NCBI GenBank assembly: GCA_963798865.1
Contig: CAWCVZ010000014.1
Location: forward strand, 1 to 64,000
From: RBG-16-34-14 sp963798865
Lineage (GTDB): Bacteria; Bacteroidota; Ignavibacteria; Ignavibacteriales; Ignavibacteriaceae
DNA length: 64,000 bases
Direction: 5' to 3'
The notes beneath the pieces are model-generated. The model had not been told where the DNA came from. It ran no database searches and was given only the letters and a program-made list of their open reading frames with translations. This document shows positions 46,221 through 55,856 of this stretch, in pieces. The first letter of the stretch is position 1, and the number at the start of each line of letters is the position of its first letter. The translations under genes were made by a program, and so were the position numbers.

Positions 46221-46898
46221 ATGAGAGTATTAATAATAGAAGATGATAAAAAAATTGCAGCAGGGATTAAAAAAGGATTAGTATCCGAAAGTTTTGCTGT
46301 TGATTTAGCAAGAGATGGATTAGCGGGAGAGGCTCTTGCAAAAATTAACGAGTATGATGTAATAATTCTAGATATAATGCTGCCCAGACAGGATGGTATA
46401 GAAACTTGTATGAACCTTAGGAAAAGCGGGATCAGAATACCGATTTTAATGCTTACAGCACTCGATGATGTTTTGGATAAAATAAAAGGACTGAATAGTG
46501 GAGCAGATGATTACCTTGCAAAACCTTTTCATTTTGGTGAGTTGATAGCCCGCATAAGAGCTATTATTAGGAGAAATTCGGAAGTAAAAACTTCCAGGAT
46601 TTCTCTGTATGGAATTGAATTGGATCTCAATACTCACCTTGCTTACCGGGAAGGAAAAGAGATAAAGCTTTCTTCAAAGGAGTTTGGGCTGCTTGAATTA
46701 TTTATGATGAATCCTGATAAAATATTATCTAGAGAAAGAATTTCAGAACATTTGTGGGATATGAATTTTGATCCGAGAAGCAATGTTATCGAATCATTTA
46801 TAAAATTTTTACGCCAAAAGATTGATAAGGATTTTAATCATCCCCTTATTCATACAATCCGCGGGGCGGGATATATTTTTTCGCAGAGGGAATATTAA
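46221..46898 (+). CDS. OmpR-family response regulator
   Basis: A 225-residue regulator: receiver domain with phospho-acceptor Asp51 (VIILDIMLPRQDG), Thr in LMLTALDD and Lys in LAKPFHFGELIARIRA. The winged-helix DNA-binding domain contains KLSSKEFGLLELFMMNPDKI, SRERISEHLWDM and IHTIRGAGYIFS. The histidine kinase gene starts directly at the stop. The close match to CusR/CopR-type regulators and the nearby efflux genes suggest it controls them. Confidence 0.93.
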   Translation: MRVLIIEDDKKIAAGIKKGLVSESFAVDLARDGLAGEALAKINEYDVIILDIMLPRQDGIETCMNLRKSGIRIPILMLTALDDVLDKIKGLNSGADDYLAKPFHFGELIARIRAIIRRNSEVKTSRISLYGIELDLNTHLAYREGKEIKLSSKEFGLLELFMMNPDKILSRERISEHLWDMNFDPRSNVIESFIKFLRQKIDKDFNHPLIHTIRGAGYIFSQREY

Positions 46899-48278
46899 AT
46901 GTTTTCAATAAAATTTAAAATTATTCTCTCTTATACTATTCTCTTCGGAATATTACTTACAATATTTGTCGTAATTATTTATCAAAGCGTAAAGCAAAAC
47001 GATTTAAGCAGACTTGATGCAAATCTTAACAGCTATTCAAATATTCTTCAGACGGAGATTGAAGAGGAATTAAATGAAGATTATTTTCTGAACCCTGACG
47101 AGATTAAATCAATTCCATCGCAAGGGATGTATGATGTCAGAGTTCAGGTTTTTGATAAAAGAAAAGGAAAAATTTTTTCAGATTCGATTTTGACAGAAGA
47201 TAATAGCTTTGATAAAGAAATGAATTTTATAAAAGTCAACATTTATAAAACGATAAAAATAAATAATAAAGCTTATCGTTCTCTTTTATCTCCTGTTGAA
47301 GCTGATGAAGATACAACTCTCGTTCTTCAAACCGCTGCTTCTTTAGAAAATATCGAAAATGATCTTAACAGACTTTTACTTATTTTCTGGATTGTTATCC
47401 CTTTAGCGCTTTTAATAACAGGGTTAACCGCATTTTTTATTTCGAAGAAAGCTTTTAACCCGGTAATTCAAATGGCTGAGACTGCAAACAGAATTTCAAT
47501 TGACAGCCTTGATAAAAGGCTTGATCTTCCAAATACCAGGGATGAAATCTACGGTTTGGGAGAAACACTTAACCAGATGATTGAAAGAATTGATAATTCG
47601 GTAAAAAGCCAGCGGCAATTTATAGCTGATGCTTCTCATGAAATTAAAACGCCTTTAACTATCATTCAAACAGAGCTCGAACTGGTTGAAAAAAAATTAG
47701 TTGATTTATCTTTAAAAGAAAATATTCAGGTAGCTCTTTCCGAAGTAGAAAGATTAAACGGACTTGTTCAATCTTTATTAACTCTTGTTAAGCTCGAATC
47801 TTTTCAAAATATCTTAAATCTTAAAAATATCAGGCTTGATGAATTGCTTGTAGAATGTTTCCGCACGATGAAAAAAACTGCTGATGAAAATAATATACAG
47901 CTTACAGTATCTTTATCGGACCCTGTAGAAATAAAAGGAGATGAGGAAAAACTTAAAAGTATTTTTATAAACCTTATTGATAATGCAGTTAAATATTCAG
48001 GTAAAAACAGTGTCGTTTCCATAGAGATGAGAAAAAGTAATAATGATAGTGTGGAGATTTCAGTTGCAGATAACGGACAAGGAATGACAACTGAGGAAGC
48101 CAATAATGTTTTTAAAAGATTCTATCGTTCTAATGAAACACGTTCTGATATAAGCGGCAGCGGGCTTGGATTATCAATTACCAAGAAATTAGTTGAAATG
48201 CATAATGGAAAAATTAAAGTTCAAAGCTCACCCGGTAAAGGTTCGAAGTTTACGGTTATTCTTCCTATAAATTCCTGA
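46899..48278 (+). CDS. Sensor histidine kinase
   Basis: A 459-residue membrane kinase. One TM helix lies near residues 8-28, a periplasmic sensor of about 130 residues follows, and a second TM is at about 163-185. HAMP comes next, then HisKA with His247 (FIADASHEIKTPLTII) and the ATPase domain with NLIDNAVKYSG, VADNGQGM and GSGLGLSI. No Cys/His metal cluster is obvious in the sensor part. It is paired with the response regulator directly upstream. Confidence 0.93.
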   Translation: MFSIKFKIILSYTILFGILLTIFVVIIYQSVKQNDLSRLDANLNSYSNILQTEIEEELNEDYFLNPDEIKSIPSQGMYDVRVQVFDKRKGKIFSDSILTEDNSFDKEMNFIKVNIYKTIKINNKAYRSLLSPVEADEDTTLVLQTAASLENIENDLNRLLLIFWIVIPLALLITGLTAFFISKKAFNPVIQMAETANRISIDSLDKRLDLPNTRDEIYGLGETLNQMIERIDNSVKSQRQFIADASHEIKTPLTIIQTELELVEKKLVDLSLKENIQVALSEVERLNGLVQSLLTLVKLESFQNILNLKNIRLDELLVECFRTMKKTADENNIQLTVSLSDPVEIKGDEEKLKSIFINLIDNAVKYSGKNSVVSIEMRKSNNDSVEISVADNGQGMTTEEANNVFKRFYRSNETRSDISGSGLGLSITKKLVEMHNGKIKVQSSPGKGSKFTVILPINS

Positions 48279-48397
48279 ATCACAAATAAAGGTCCTATCG
48301 TTCACACCTGTTTATTTCAATTCTTTTTTCATCTTATTTTCATTTTTAAAAATTATTTTATCGAGGGTGATATCAATAAATTAAATAGGAGTTAGCC

Positions 48398-48931
48398 ATG
48401 AATCTCAAAAATATTTTTGTATTTGCAGTCTCTTTAACATTTGTTTTATTATCAGCTGATACTTCATTTGGACAGGAAAAGAAAATTAGATAAAAAAGAT
48501 CTTCCAAAAGAAGTTTTTAACTCATTTCAGAAAAGTTATCCTAATGCAACTATAAAAGGAGCGTCAATGGAAAACGAAGAAGGGAAAATTTATTATGAAA
48601 TCGAGAGTGTTGATGGTAAACAGACACAGAGATTTACTTTATACAGAAAATGGAAACCTTAACAGAGATAGAAGAAACTTTAGCTTCTAACGAAATACCT
48701 GATTTTGTAAAGAATTCCGTTATTAAAAAATTCCCCGACAGTAAAATTAAAAAAGCTGAGAAATTAACTGAGGGAGATAAAATATCTTATGAAGTAGTCG
48801 TTGAACATGATGGGAAAAAATCAGAAGTTGTATTAGATGTGAAAGGGAATATTCAGAAGATAGAGGGTAAGAAAAGTATGAATGAAGAAAATGAGGGAGA
48901 AGAAGATGAAAAAGAAAACGAAGAAGATTAA
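48398..48931 (+). CDS. Secreted PepSY-like (putative BLIP-like) protein, two frameshifts
   Basis: A signal peptide (MNLKNIFVFAVSLTFVLLSA) opens at the ATG 48398 behind TAGGAG, but the frame stops soon after GQEKK. The mature part continues one frame over as KKDLPKEVFNSFQKSYPNAT with KIYYEIESVDGKQTQRFTLY, then returns to the first frame near 48650 as EIEETLASNEIPDFVKNSVI and VSYEV-like KISYEVVVEHDGKKSEVVLD. Two A-runs (about 48484 and 48647) account for both shifts. Two PepSY-type repeats are evident, plus an acidic tail. The gene follows the two-component system, where PepSY proteins often occur. Confidence 0.7.
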
Positions 48932-48948
48932 AATTCAATAATAAAAAG

Positions 48949-49001
48949 ATAAGGGCAGAAATAATTCATTACATATTTGTAGGAATTTTTTCTGTCCTTA
49001 T
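48949..49001 (+). terminator. Long-stem hairpin between PepSY-like gene and efflux operon
   Basis: ATAAGGGCAGAAA (48949-48961) pairs with TTTCTGTCCTTAT (48989-49001), 13 pairs including one G-T, around a 27-base loop. There is no T-run after it, so it may be a terminator of a weaker type or an mRNA-stability element. Confidence 0.45.
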
Positions 49002-49043
49002 TAATAAATAATGAAATGCGGAGAAGGAAATAATTAAATTTTA

Positions 49044-50306
49044 ATGAATAAAATTATTTTCGTAATACTGTTTTTATCAAAGCTGGTTTATTGCCAGTTT
49101 AATCTTGATTATTTTTTAAATAATGCTTTAAACAACTCTCCTCAAATAAAAAACTATAATAACCTGTTTTTAATAAATGATCTGCAAAGAAAGCTTGATG
49201 AAGCACAGAACTCTTCTTTCCAGGTTTATCTTACCGGCGATTATTTATTTGCACCATATTTTAATAATAACAGTAAGCTGGTAAGCACAAACCCTGATCC
49301 AAAAGCAATTGGCTATGATGTTGGAATAACAAATGGTGGATTATATTCTGCATTGATAAATGTAGATAAAAATATTTTCAATGGTGCTTTACTTGATGCA
49401 TTAAATGAGCAGAGATCATTACAGGGTAAGGATTATGAGAATAAACTAAATGAAGAAAAACATAATCTAAAAAAACAGGTTACAGATCAGTATCTTAATA
49501 CTCTTCAAAACCTTGAGTTTTATAACCTTTCAAAAGAAATTGACAGCAACCTTGAAAAGCAGCTTAAAATAACGGAGGATCTTGTAACAAAAGGTTTAGC
49601 CAAAGCGCATGATTATTTACTGCTTAAGGTTGAGACAAGGTCGCGGAAAATTAATCTTGATCAGACATGGCAAAATTATATTAATGGTCTGTTTCAATTG
49701 TATTCTATGAGCGGTATAAGTGATACTCAAACTGTTTTTATTGATACCGTAAGTTTAAGCTTGTCAGATACAGCAAACCAATCCAATTTCTTAACACAAT
49801 ATTATCTTGATAGTTTAAGTACCATTGCCCAGCAAAATGTTTTTGAAATAAAATATCTGCCCCAAATAAAATTATTTTTTAATACAGGTTTAAATGCAAT
49901 TGAATTGAATGAGATTCAAAGAAGATTTGGATTAAGTGCAGGAGTAAATTTATCATTGCCCATCTTCGATGGCGATCAGAAAAATATTACAAGGCAACAA
50001 AGTTTAATTGCTGAAAAAATAACATTGGACTTTAAAGATTACGCAGCTAAAAATATTTTTATTCAGAGAAGAGATGCTGAAAACAGGATAAAATCTTTGA
50101 GAAAAAATCTTGATGATTTTAAAACTCAGGTTGAAGACTATCAAAAATTACTCGACATATCCCTGGAACAATTGGATAAGGGTAATTTATCTATGATTGA
50201 ATACCTTACTGAATTAAGAAATTATATTGATCTTCAAAAAGATTACATCTCAACTCAGATAAATTACCAACTTGAAATTAGTAATTATAACTACTGGAAT
50301 TGGTAA
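49044..50306 (+). CDS. TolC-like outer-membrane efflux channel
   Basis: A 420-residue protein with signal peptide (MNKIIFVILFLSKLVYC) and the long helical repeats of the outer-membrane efflux family, e.g. NLKKQVTDQYLNTLQNLEFY, NLEKQLKITEDLVTKGLAKA and the second-half equivalent LLDISLEQLDKGNLSMIEYL. It forms the trimeric exit duct. The adaptor gene begins at the base after the stop, so the three pump genes are one operon. Confidence 0.85.
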   Translation: MNKIIFVILFLSKLVYCQFNLDYFLNNALNNSPQIKNYNNLFLINDLQRKLDEAQNSSFQVYLTGDYLFAPYFNNNSKLVSTNPDPKAIGYDVGITNGGLYSALINVDKNIFNGALLDALNEQRSLQGKDYENKLNEEKHNLKKQVTDQYLNTLQNLEFYNLSKEIDSNLEKQLKITEDLVTKGLAKAHDYLLLKVETRSRKINLDQTWQNYINGLFQLYSMSGISDTQTVFIDTVSLSLSDTANQSNFLTQYYLDSLSTIAQQNVFEIKYLPQIKLFFNTGLNAIELNEIQRRFGLSAGVNLSLPIFDGDQKNITRQQSLIAEKITLDFKDYAAKNIFIQRRDAENRIKSLRKNLDDFKTQVEDYQKLLDISLEQLDKGNLSMIEYLTELRNYIDLQKDYISTQINYQLEISNYNYWNW

Positions 50307-51242
50307 ATGAAAAAATCAAATAAAATATCTCCCTTAATTTTACTCTTATTTTTTTCGATAATTTTTTCTTTTATAATTTTTTCTTGTGGAAATGGAAACG
50401 ATAGTTCAGATGAAATTAACAGCGGCACTCCTGTAACTATTACCCATCCATTCAAAACAAATATAAGTGATTTTATTGAGTTAAACGGCAGTACGGTTTT
50501 TTTAACAAAGGAAATTGTGAGAGCAACCTTCCAGGGTTTCATTGAAAGAGCTTATAAAAATATTGGGGATTTTGTTAAGCCGGGCGAAGACTTATTTCAG
50601 ATAAAAACTATGGAATCCGCTGCAGCTGACAGCTTAAATATATCATTAGGGAATAAACAATTTAAAGGAATCATTAATTTAAAAGCAAAGTCTGAGGGAG
50701 TACTCACAGAATTAAATTACCACCAGGGTGACTTTATTTCAGACGGTGAACAATTAGCCGTAATATCTAATCCATCCTCAATGAGAATCCAGGTTAATGT
50801 TCCGTTTGAAGATGTATCTAAAACCAAAATTGGAAACAACTGTGAAATTCTGCTTCCCGGCGGTGAAACATTAATTGGTATAATTGATCGGAACATTCCG
50901 AAAGTTGATTCGACGACTCAGACTCAAACATATTATATAAAACTTACTAGTTATAAAACCCTTCCTGAAAACTTAAATGTTACAGTCAGGATTTCGTTTA
51001 ATAATTCTAATGATGTACTGGTTTTACCAAAATCTTCCGTTGTTACAAATGTAACGCAAGATTCCTTTTGGGTAATGAAATTAATCAATGACACAACAGC
51101 AGTTAAAATCAATATTAAAAAAGGGATTGAAAATGATAGTGTGGTGCAGGTTTTAAATTCAGATTTAAAACCGGATGACAAAGTTATCCTCACCGGCGCT
51201 TATGGATTGCCTGATACTGCAAAAGTTGAGATCACACGATGA
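50307..51242 (+). CDS. RND periplasmic adaptor lipoprotein, very short hairpin
   Basis: A 311-residue membrane-fusion protein. A lipoprotein signal ends IIFSCGN. The lipoyl halves are GFIERAYKNIGDFVKPGEDL and EGVLTELNYHQGDFISDGEQ, separated by only about 25 residues, so there is no room for the usual alpha-helical coiled-coil hairpin. The beta-barrel and membrane-proximal domains follow (MRIQVNVPFEDVSKTKIGNN, VLPKSSVVTN). The stop overlaps the pump gene start (ATGA). It should join the pump to the TolC-like protein. Confidence 0.85.
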   Translation: MKKSNKISPLILLLFFSIIFSFIIFSCGNGNDSSDEINSGTPVTITHPFKTNISDFIELNGSTVFLTKEIVRATFQGFIERAYKNIGDFVKPGEDLFQIKTMESAAADSLNISLGNKQFKGIINLKAKSEGVLTELNYHQGDFISDGEQLAVISNPSSMRIQVNVPFEDVSKTKIGNNCEILLPGGETLIGIIDRNIPKVDSTTQTQTYYIKLTSYKTLPENLNVTVRISFNNSNDVLVLPKSSVVTNVTQDSFWVMKLINDTTAVKINIKKGIENDSVVQVLNSDLKPDDKVILTGAYGLPDTAKVEITR

Positions 51243-54200
51243 ATAACTTTTTTGTGACGTATAAGGGTCCCTTAGCGGTAATCCTTTTAATAATTTTTTT
51301 GGGAGGGATTTATTCTCTTTCGAATATTCAGTCCAGCTTGTTTCCGGATATCACTTTCCCAAAAATTAAAATAATTGCAGACAATGGTGAACAACCTGTT
51401 GACAAAATGATGGTAACTGTTACTGTTCCTTTGGAAAATGCAATTAAACGCGTTCAGGATTTAAACCTTGTAAGAAGCGCAACCAGCCGGGGAAGCTGTG
51501 AAATATCTGCTTTCTTTAATTGGAATTCAGATATTGATCTTGATCAGCAAAGAGTAGAATCACGAATTAATGAAATAAGACAAAACCTTCCCCAGGGAAT
51601 CGAAATTTCTGTTGAGAAAATGAATCCTTCTATTTTTCCTATAATGGGTTTTTCTTTAGAAGGGAAAGGCTTTAGTCAAATTGAGCTAAGAAACATAGCA
51701 GAATACACAATCAAACCTTTTTTATCCAGGATAGATGGAATATCTGAAATAGCTGTTGCTGGAGGTGAGGTTGAAGAATATCATGTAATTTTAAATCCTG
51801 CAAAGTTAAGTAATCTGAAAATTTCTCCCCGGACAGTGGCAGACAAAATATCGCAATCTAATTTCATTTCTTCAACCGGATTTTTAAATAGTTACAACAG
51901 GCTTTATTTAACATTAACCGAAGCAACACAAAAGAATAAACAAGACCTTGAAAATTTAGTAATTATCAACAACCAGAACAGGGTAATCAGATTAAAGGAT
52001 ATTTCACAGACCGAAATTGGTTCAGAAAAGATTTATTATAATATAAAAGCAAATGGTAAAGTAGTTCCTCTTATAAATATTTTAAAGCAACCAAATGCAA
52101 ATCTAATTGATGTTGAAAATGCAATTAATAAAGAATTGCCAAACCTTCAAAACATTTTACCTAAAGGTGTAATTCTTCGTCCTTTTTATGATCAGGCTAA
52201 TTTTGTAGCCGATGCAATCGGAAGTATAAGGGATGTCGTCTGGATTGGACTTTTACTTGCTATAGTGTTAACAGTTATTTTCTTGCGTTCTCTTAAAGCA
52301 AGCTCTGTTATTCTCGTTACAATACCTGTAACACTTGGACTTACATTTACCGTGTTGTATTCAATTGGATATACAATAAACATTATGACAATCGGAGCTA
52401 TTGCGGCTTCAATAGGATTAATAATTGACGATGCAATAGTTGTTGTTGAACAGATTCACAGGACACACGAAGAGAATCCTGAAGAAACAAGTCATAACCT
52501 TGTTATAAAAGCGATCAGATATTTATTTCCTGCAATGGTAGGTTCTTCACTCAGTACTATTGTAATCTTTCTGCCATTTTTTCTTATGCGGGGAGTTGCC
52601 GGGGCCTATTTCAAAGTGTTAACCAATACAATGATAATTACTTTGGTGTGCTCTTTTTTTGTAACCTGGATTCTGCTTCCGGTAATTTATCTTCTTTTTT
52701 CTAAAAAAGAATCCACTCTTGGAGAACACAAAGTTCTAAAGAAACGTAATTGGGTATACTTCTTCATTTCCAAACCTGTTATCTCAATTGCATTCGTAAT
52801 TATTTTAATTATTTCTTCATGGTTTATAATTCCGGTATTACCTTCAGGGTTTTTACCAGATATGGATGAAGGATTAATCGTTCTTGATTTTGTCAGTCCA
52901 CCAGGAACTTCTCTTGAAGAAACTGACAGGATGCTTAATGTTGTAGATGATATTATAAAAAGTACCCCGGAAGTAGAAAGCTTCTCACGCAGGATAGGAA
53001 CACAGCTTGGTTTCTTTATCACTGAGCCCAATAACGGCGATTATACAATTCAATTGAAGAAAAACAGAGATTTAACTACAGAAGAAGTTAGTGATGAAAT
53101 CCGAAAAAAAATTGAGGTAAAACTACCATCGCTGCAAGTTGACTTCGGGCAAATTATTGAAGATATGATTGGCGATTTGATAAGTTCCAAACAGCCAATT
53201 GAAATAAAAATTTTCGGCGATGATCAGACTACACTTGAAAATATTTCTAACCAGATTGCAGATATTGTTGATCAAACTGCCGGCACTGCAGATGTTTTTA
53301 ACGGAATTACGATTGCCGGGCCCAGCATTATTTTTAATCCGAAAAATGAAGTGCTTGCGCAATACGGTTTAACTCCTGATGATTTACAATTCCAGATGAA
53401 TGCAAAAATTAAAGGGGAGATTATTGGAAATATTTTAGGTCAAAACCAGCTTTTTAATATCAGGATGTTTGATGGAAAAATTTATAATACTATGAATGAT
53501 TTAAAGCATGGTTTTATTTTTCTTAATGATGGCGCAATTAAACCCGTGAATGAGTTTGAGGATATAAAGATTGTGAGAGGAGTAGCCGAAATTGACAGAG
53601 AGAATTTAAAGCAGATGTTTGATGTTATAGCAAGGTTAAATAACCGCGACTTAGGAAGTACATTAAATGATATTCAGAAAAGTATCAGGCAGAAAATTAA
53701 ACTTCCTGCCGGTTATGAAATTATTTATGGCGGTTCCTATGCTGAACAGCAAAAAGCTTTCGGTGATTTAATGATCATACTAATTTTAGCTACACTGCTT
53801 GTATTTACAGTTTCTCTGTTTTTATTTAGAAAAATTAAATTATCAGTCGTAATTATTTTTATTGCTGTTTTAGGATTAGCCGGATGCTTTTTAGCGCTTT
53901 TTATTACAGGCACACCTCTTAATGTAGGAAGTTATACCGGTATTATAATGATAGTCGGTATAATCGGTGAAAACTCTATATTTATTTATCACCAATTCAT
54001 TGATTCCCAAAAAAGAATTACAAATAAAGAGGACTCTATTGTTAATTCTATTTCAATTAGATTACGTCCGACCTTAATGACAGCATTTGGAGCAATCATT
54101 GCGTTATTACCTTTAGCATTTGGAATAGGAACCGGTACACAAATGCATCAGCCATTGGCAATTGCAATTATAGGTGGATTTATTATTGCTCTGCCATTAT

Positions 54201-54250
54201 TGTTAATTGTTTTGCCAACAATTTTGAAAAGAATTGAAAAAAAAGATTGA
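51239..54250 (+). CDS. RND-superfamily efflux pump (AcrB/CusA-like)
   Basis: A 1003-residue inner-membrane pump with 12 predicted helices and two large periplasmic loops. The proton-relay Asp pair D397-D398 is in SIGLIIDDAIVVVEQIHRTH, which resembles the HAE family more than metal-type HME pumps. Other landmarks are SSLFPDITFPKIKI near the N-terminus, VPLENAIKRVQDL, and LRPTLMTAFGAIIALLPLAF in the second half. Substrate is not clear: nearby P-ATPase and regulators suggest metal, the DD motif suggests hydrophobic compounds. Confidence 0.92.
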   Translation: MNNFFVTYKGPLAVILLIIFLGGIYSLSNIQSSLFPDITFPKIKIIADNGEQPVDKMMVTVTVPLENAIKRVQDLNLVRSATSRGSCEISAFFNWNSDIDLDQQRVESRINEIRQNLPQGIEISVEKMNPSIFPIMGFSLEGKGFSQIELRNIAEYTIKPFLSRIDGISEIAVAGGEVEEYHVILNPAKLSNLKISPRTVADKISQSNFISSTGFLNSYNRLYLTLTEATQKNKQDLENLVIINNQNRVIRLKDISQTEIGSEKIYYNIKANGKVVPLINILKQPNANLIDVENAINKELPNLQNILPKGVILRPFYDQANFVADAIGSIRDVVWIGLLLAIVLTVIFLRSLKASSVILVTIPVTLGLTFTVLYSIGYTINIMTIGAIAASIGLIIDDAIVVVEQIHRTHEENPEETSHNLVIKAIRYLFPAMVGSSLSTIVIFLPFFLMRGVAGAYFKVLTNTMIITLVCSFFVTWILLPVIYLLFSKKESTLGEHKVLKKRNWVYFFISKPVISIAFVIILIISSWFIIPVLPSGFLPDMDEGLIVLDFVSPPGTSLEETDRMLNVVDDIIKSTPEVESFSRRIGTQLGFFITEPNNGDYTIQLKKNRDLTTEEVSDEIRKKIEVKLPSLQVDFGQIIEDMIGDLISSKQPIEIKIFGDDQTTLENISNQIADIVDQTAGTADVFNGITIAGPSIIFNPKNEVLAQYGLTPDDLQFQMNAKIKGEIIGNILGQNQLFNIRMFDGKIYNTMNDLKHGFIFLNDGAIKPVNEFEDIKIVRGVAEIDRENLKQMFDVIARLNNRDLGSTLNDIQKSIRQKIKLPAGYEIIYGGSYAEQQKAFGDLMIILILATLLVFTVSLFLFRKIKLSVVIIFIAVLGLAGCFLALFITGTPLNVGSYTGIIMIVGIIGENSIFIYHQFIDSQKRITNKEDSIVNSISIRLRPTLMTAFGAIIALLPLAFGIGTGTQMHQPLAIAIIGGFIIALPLLLIVLPTILKRIEKKD

Positions 54251-54307
54251 GCTTTTTTGTTCTATTTATATATTTATTAAAATATTAAAATTTGAAAGAG
54301 GATCATA

Positions 54308-55306
54308 ATGAAAAAACTAACCGGACATATATTTTTAATTCCGATTATGGCTCTTTTAGTATTTCAGATTAATTTATTATCTCAGTCTTCTGATTATAAA
54401 ATTGTAAAAACAATTCCAATTGGCGGTGAAACAAGATGGGATTGCCTTGCTGTAGATTATACTTATCACAGATTATTTGTCTCACATTCATCTTCCGTTG
54501 CTGTAATTGATCTTTCAACAGATTCATTGATTTATGAAATAAAGAATCTGAATGGAGTGCATGGAATTGCCTTTGCACCTGAGTTTAAAAAAGGATTTAT
54601 AAGTAATGGAAAGGATAGCTCAGTAACAGTTTTTGATTTAAAAACTTTAGATGTACTTGACAAAATACATGTGACAGGTAAAAACCCCGATATAATTATA
54701 TATGATGTTTTTACAAAAAGAGTTTTTACGATGAATGGAAAATCAAGCAACACTACTGCTATTGATGCAAAAACAAATAAAGTAATTGGTACAATACAGC
54801 TTGATGGAAAACCTGAGTTCGCAGTGTCTGATACAAAAGGCAGAGTATATGTTAACATAGAAGACAAAAGTGAGATTGAAGAGTTTGATTCAAAAAGTTT
54901 AGAAGTTTTGAATATATGGTCAGTCGCTCCGGGTGAGGAGCCATCCGGTTTAGCTATTGATTTACAAAATAACAGGTTGTTCTCAGTTTGTGGAAACAAA
55001 ACAATTGTAATACTCGATTCAAAATCAGGTAAAATTATTATTACCTTGCCGATAGGCTCCGGAGTGGACGGCTGCTCTTTTGATAAAAACGGACAACTGA
55101 TTTTTAGCTCCAATGGAGAGGGGAATTTAACTATCATTAAGGAAAAAACACCTGATGATTTTATAATTCTCGATAATGTAATTACGAAAAAAGGAGCCAA
55201 GACAATGGCTTTCGAAGAAGAGACAAAAAGAATATATACAGATACAATAATTGAAGGGGAAGATAGTTCAAAAGTATTTAGTGTTTTAATACTCGATAAA
55301 AAATAA
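54308..55306 (+). CDS. Secreted YVTN/YncE-type beta-propeller protein
   Basis: A 332-residue protein with signal peptide (about residues 1-26) followed by repeated blades of the YVTN type: DYTYHRLFVSHSSSVAVIDL, NLNGVHGIAFAPEFKKGFIS, DVFTKRVFTMNGKSSNTTAI and DLQNNRLFSVCGNKTIVILD. Such propellers are periplasmic or surface binding scaffolds; no catalytic residues are evident. AGAGG lies upstream. It follows the pump by 57 bases and may be co-regulated with it, but its function is unknown. Confidence 0.82.
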   Translation: MKKLTGHIFLIPIMALLVFQINLLSQSSDYKIVKTIPIGGETRWDCLAVDYTYHRLFVSHSSSVAVIDLSTDSLIYEIKNLNGVHGIAFAPEFKKGFISNGKDSSVTVFDLKTLDVLDKIHVTGKNPDIIIYDVFTKRVFTMNGKSSNTTAIDAKTNKVIGTIQLDGKPEFAVSDTKGRVYVNIEDKSEIEEFDSKSLEVLNIWSVAPGEEPSGLAIDLQNNRLFSVCGNKTIVILDSKSGKIIITLPIGSGVDGCSFDKNGQLIFSSNGEGNLTIIKEKTPDDFIILDNVITKKGAKTMAFEEETKRIYTDTIIEGEDSSKVFSVLILDKK

Positions 55307-55311
55307 AATAC

Positions 55312-55374
55312 TTTTTGGATTTAGAGTTTGTTGTAATTGCTATTGCAAATGCAACGAGGTTTCTGAGGTGTTGA
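55312..55374 (+). pseudogene. Relic of a second P-type ATPase 3' end
   Basis: Read in frame it gives FLDLEFVVIAIANATRFLRC and stop, against VFADMGVALIAIANATRILR plus Ser and stop for the intact pump at 43956-45851. Seventeen bases (55339-55355) are identical to 45816-45832. There is no open frame upstream, so only about 20 codons of a paralogue survive. Confidence 0.75.
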
Positions 55375-55407
55375 ATTAATCTTTTATTTAAAGCCATTTG
55401 AAATATT

Positions 55408-55453
55408 GCTAACCGATGTTAGCGGTTCGTTGTTATTTCCATCCTGTTAGTGT
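55408..55453 (-). repeat. GCTAAC/GTTAGC repeat, copy A (after VOC gene)
   Basis: On the minus strand, 10 bases past the VOC stop, the order is CTAACA, 21 bases, then GCTAACATCGGTTAGC; the last part is itself palindromic (55408-55423). Copy B after the DUF1877-like gene has the same two-part layout (CTAACA, 20 bases, GCTAACACCGGTT). Confidence 0.65.
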
Positions 55454-55462
55454 GAATGAATT

Positions 55463-55825
55463 TTACAACAATACATCTTGTCCGAAAGTCAGTAAATTGT
55501 TGTCGGGGTCAAGTAAGGAAAATTCTTTTTGTCCCCAGGGTTTCATTTGTAAATGTCCTGCATCGGGTATGTTTATTTTTTTGTCCAAAACCCATTGAAA
55601 CAATTCGTCTATATTATCAGTCCGGATATATACCTGTCCGTAATTTTCTTTTGGATCAAGCTCTTTAAACTCAAAAAAGTGAATTTGGATATTGTCTTTT
55701 TGCATCATCAGATAGCCATCGTAGTCAGCATATCCAAATTCCTCAAAGTCTAATTTGTTTAAATAAAAGTCCCTCGTAATTGTTTTATTACGCATGGGTA
55801 ACTTTGGATTGATGTCTGTAAGCAT
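55463..55825 (-). CDS. VOC-family (glyoxalase/bleomycin-resistance-like) protein
   Basis: A 120-residue single-domain VOC protein: LPMRNKTITRDFYLNKLDF, YLMMQKDNIQIHFFEFKELD, NYGQVYIRTDNIDELFQWVL and PWGQKEFSLLDPDNNLLTFG. The His and Glu positions of the bleomycin-binding-protein type are kept. These proteins dimerise and bind or modify small molecules; the ligand is unknown. It is one of three minus-strand genes bounded by GCTAAC repeats, which suggests recent arrival by transfer. Confidence 0.85.
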   Translation of the reverse strand: MLTDINPKLPMRNKTITRDFYLNKLDFEEFGYADYDGYLMMQKDNIQIHFFEFKELDPKENYGQVYIRTDNIDELFQWVLDKKINIPDAGHLQMKPWGQKEFSLLDPDNNLLTFGQDVLL

Positions 55826-55856
55826 AATCTTTTTTCAGTATTCCGTTCTCAAATTC

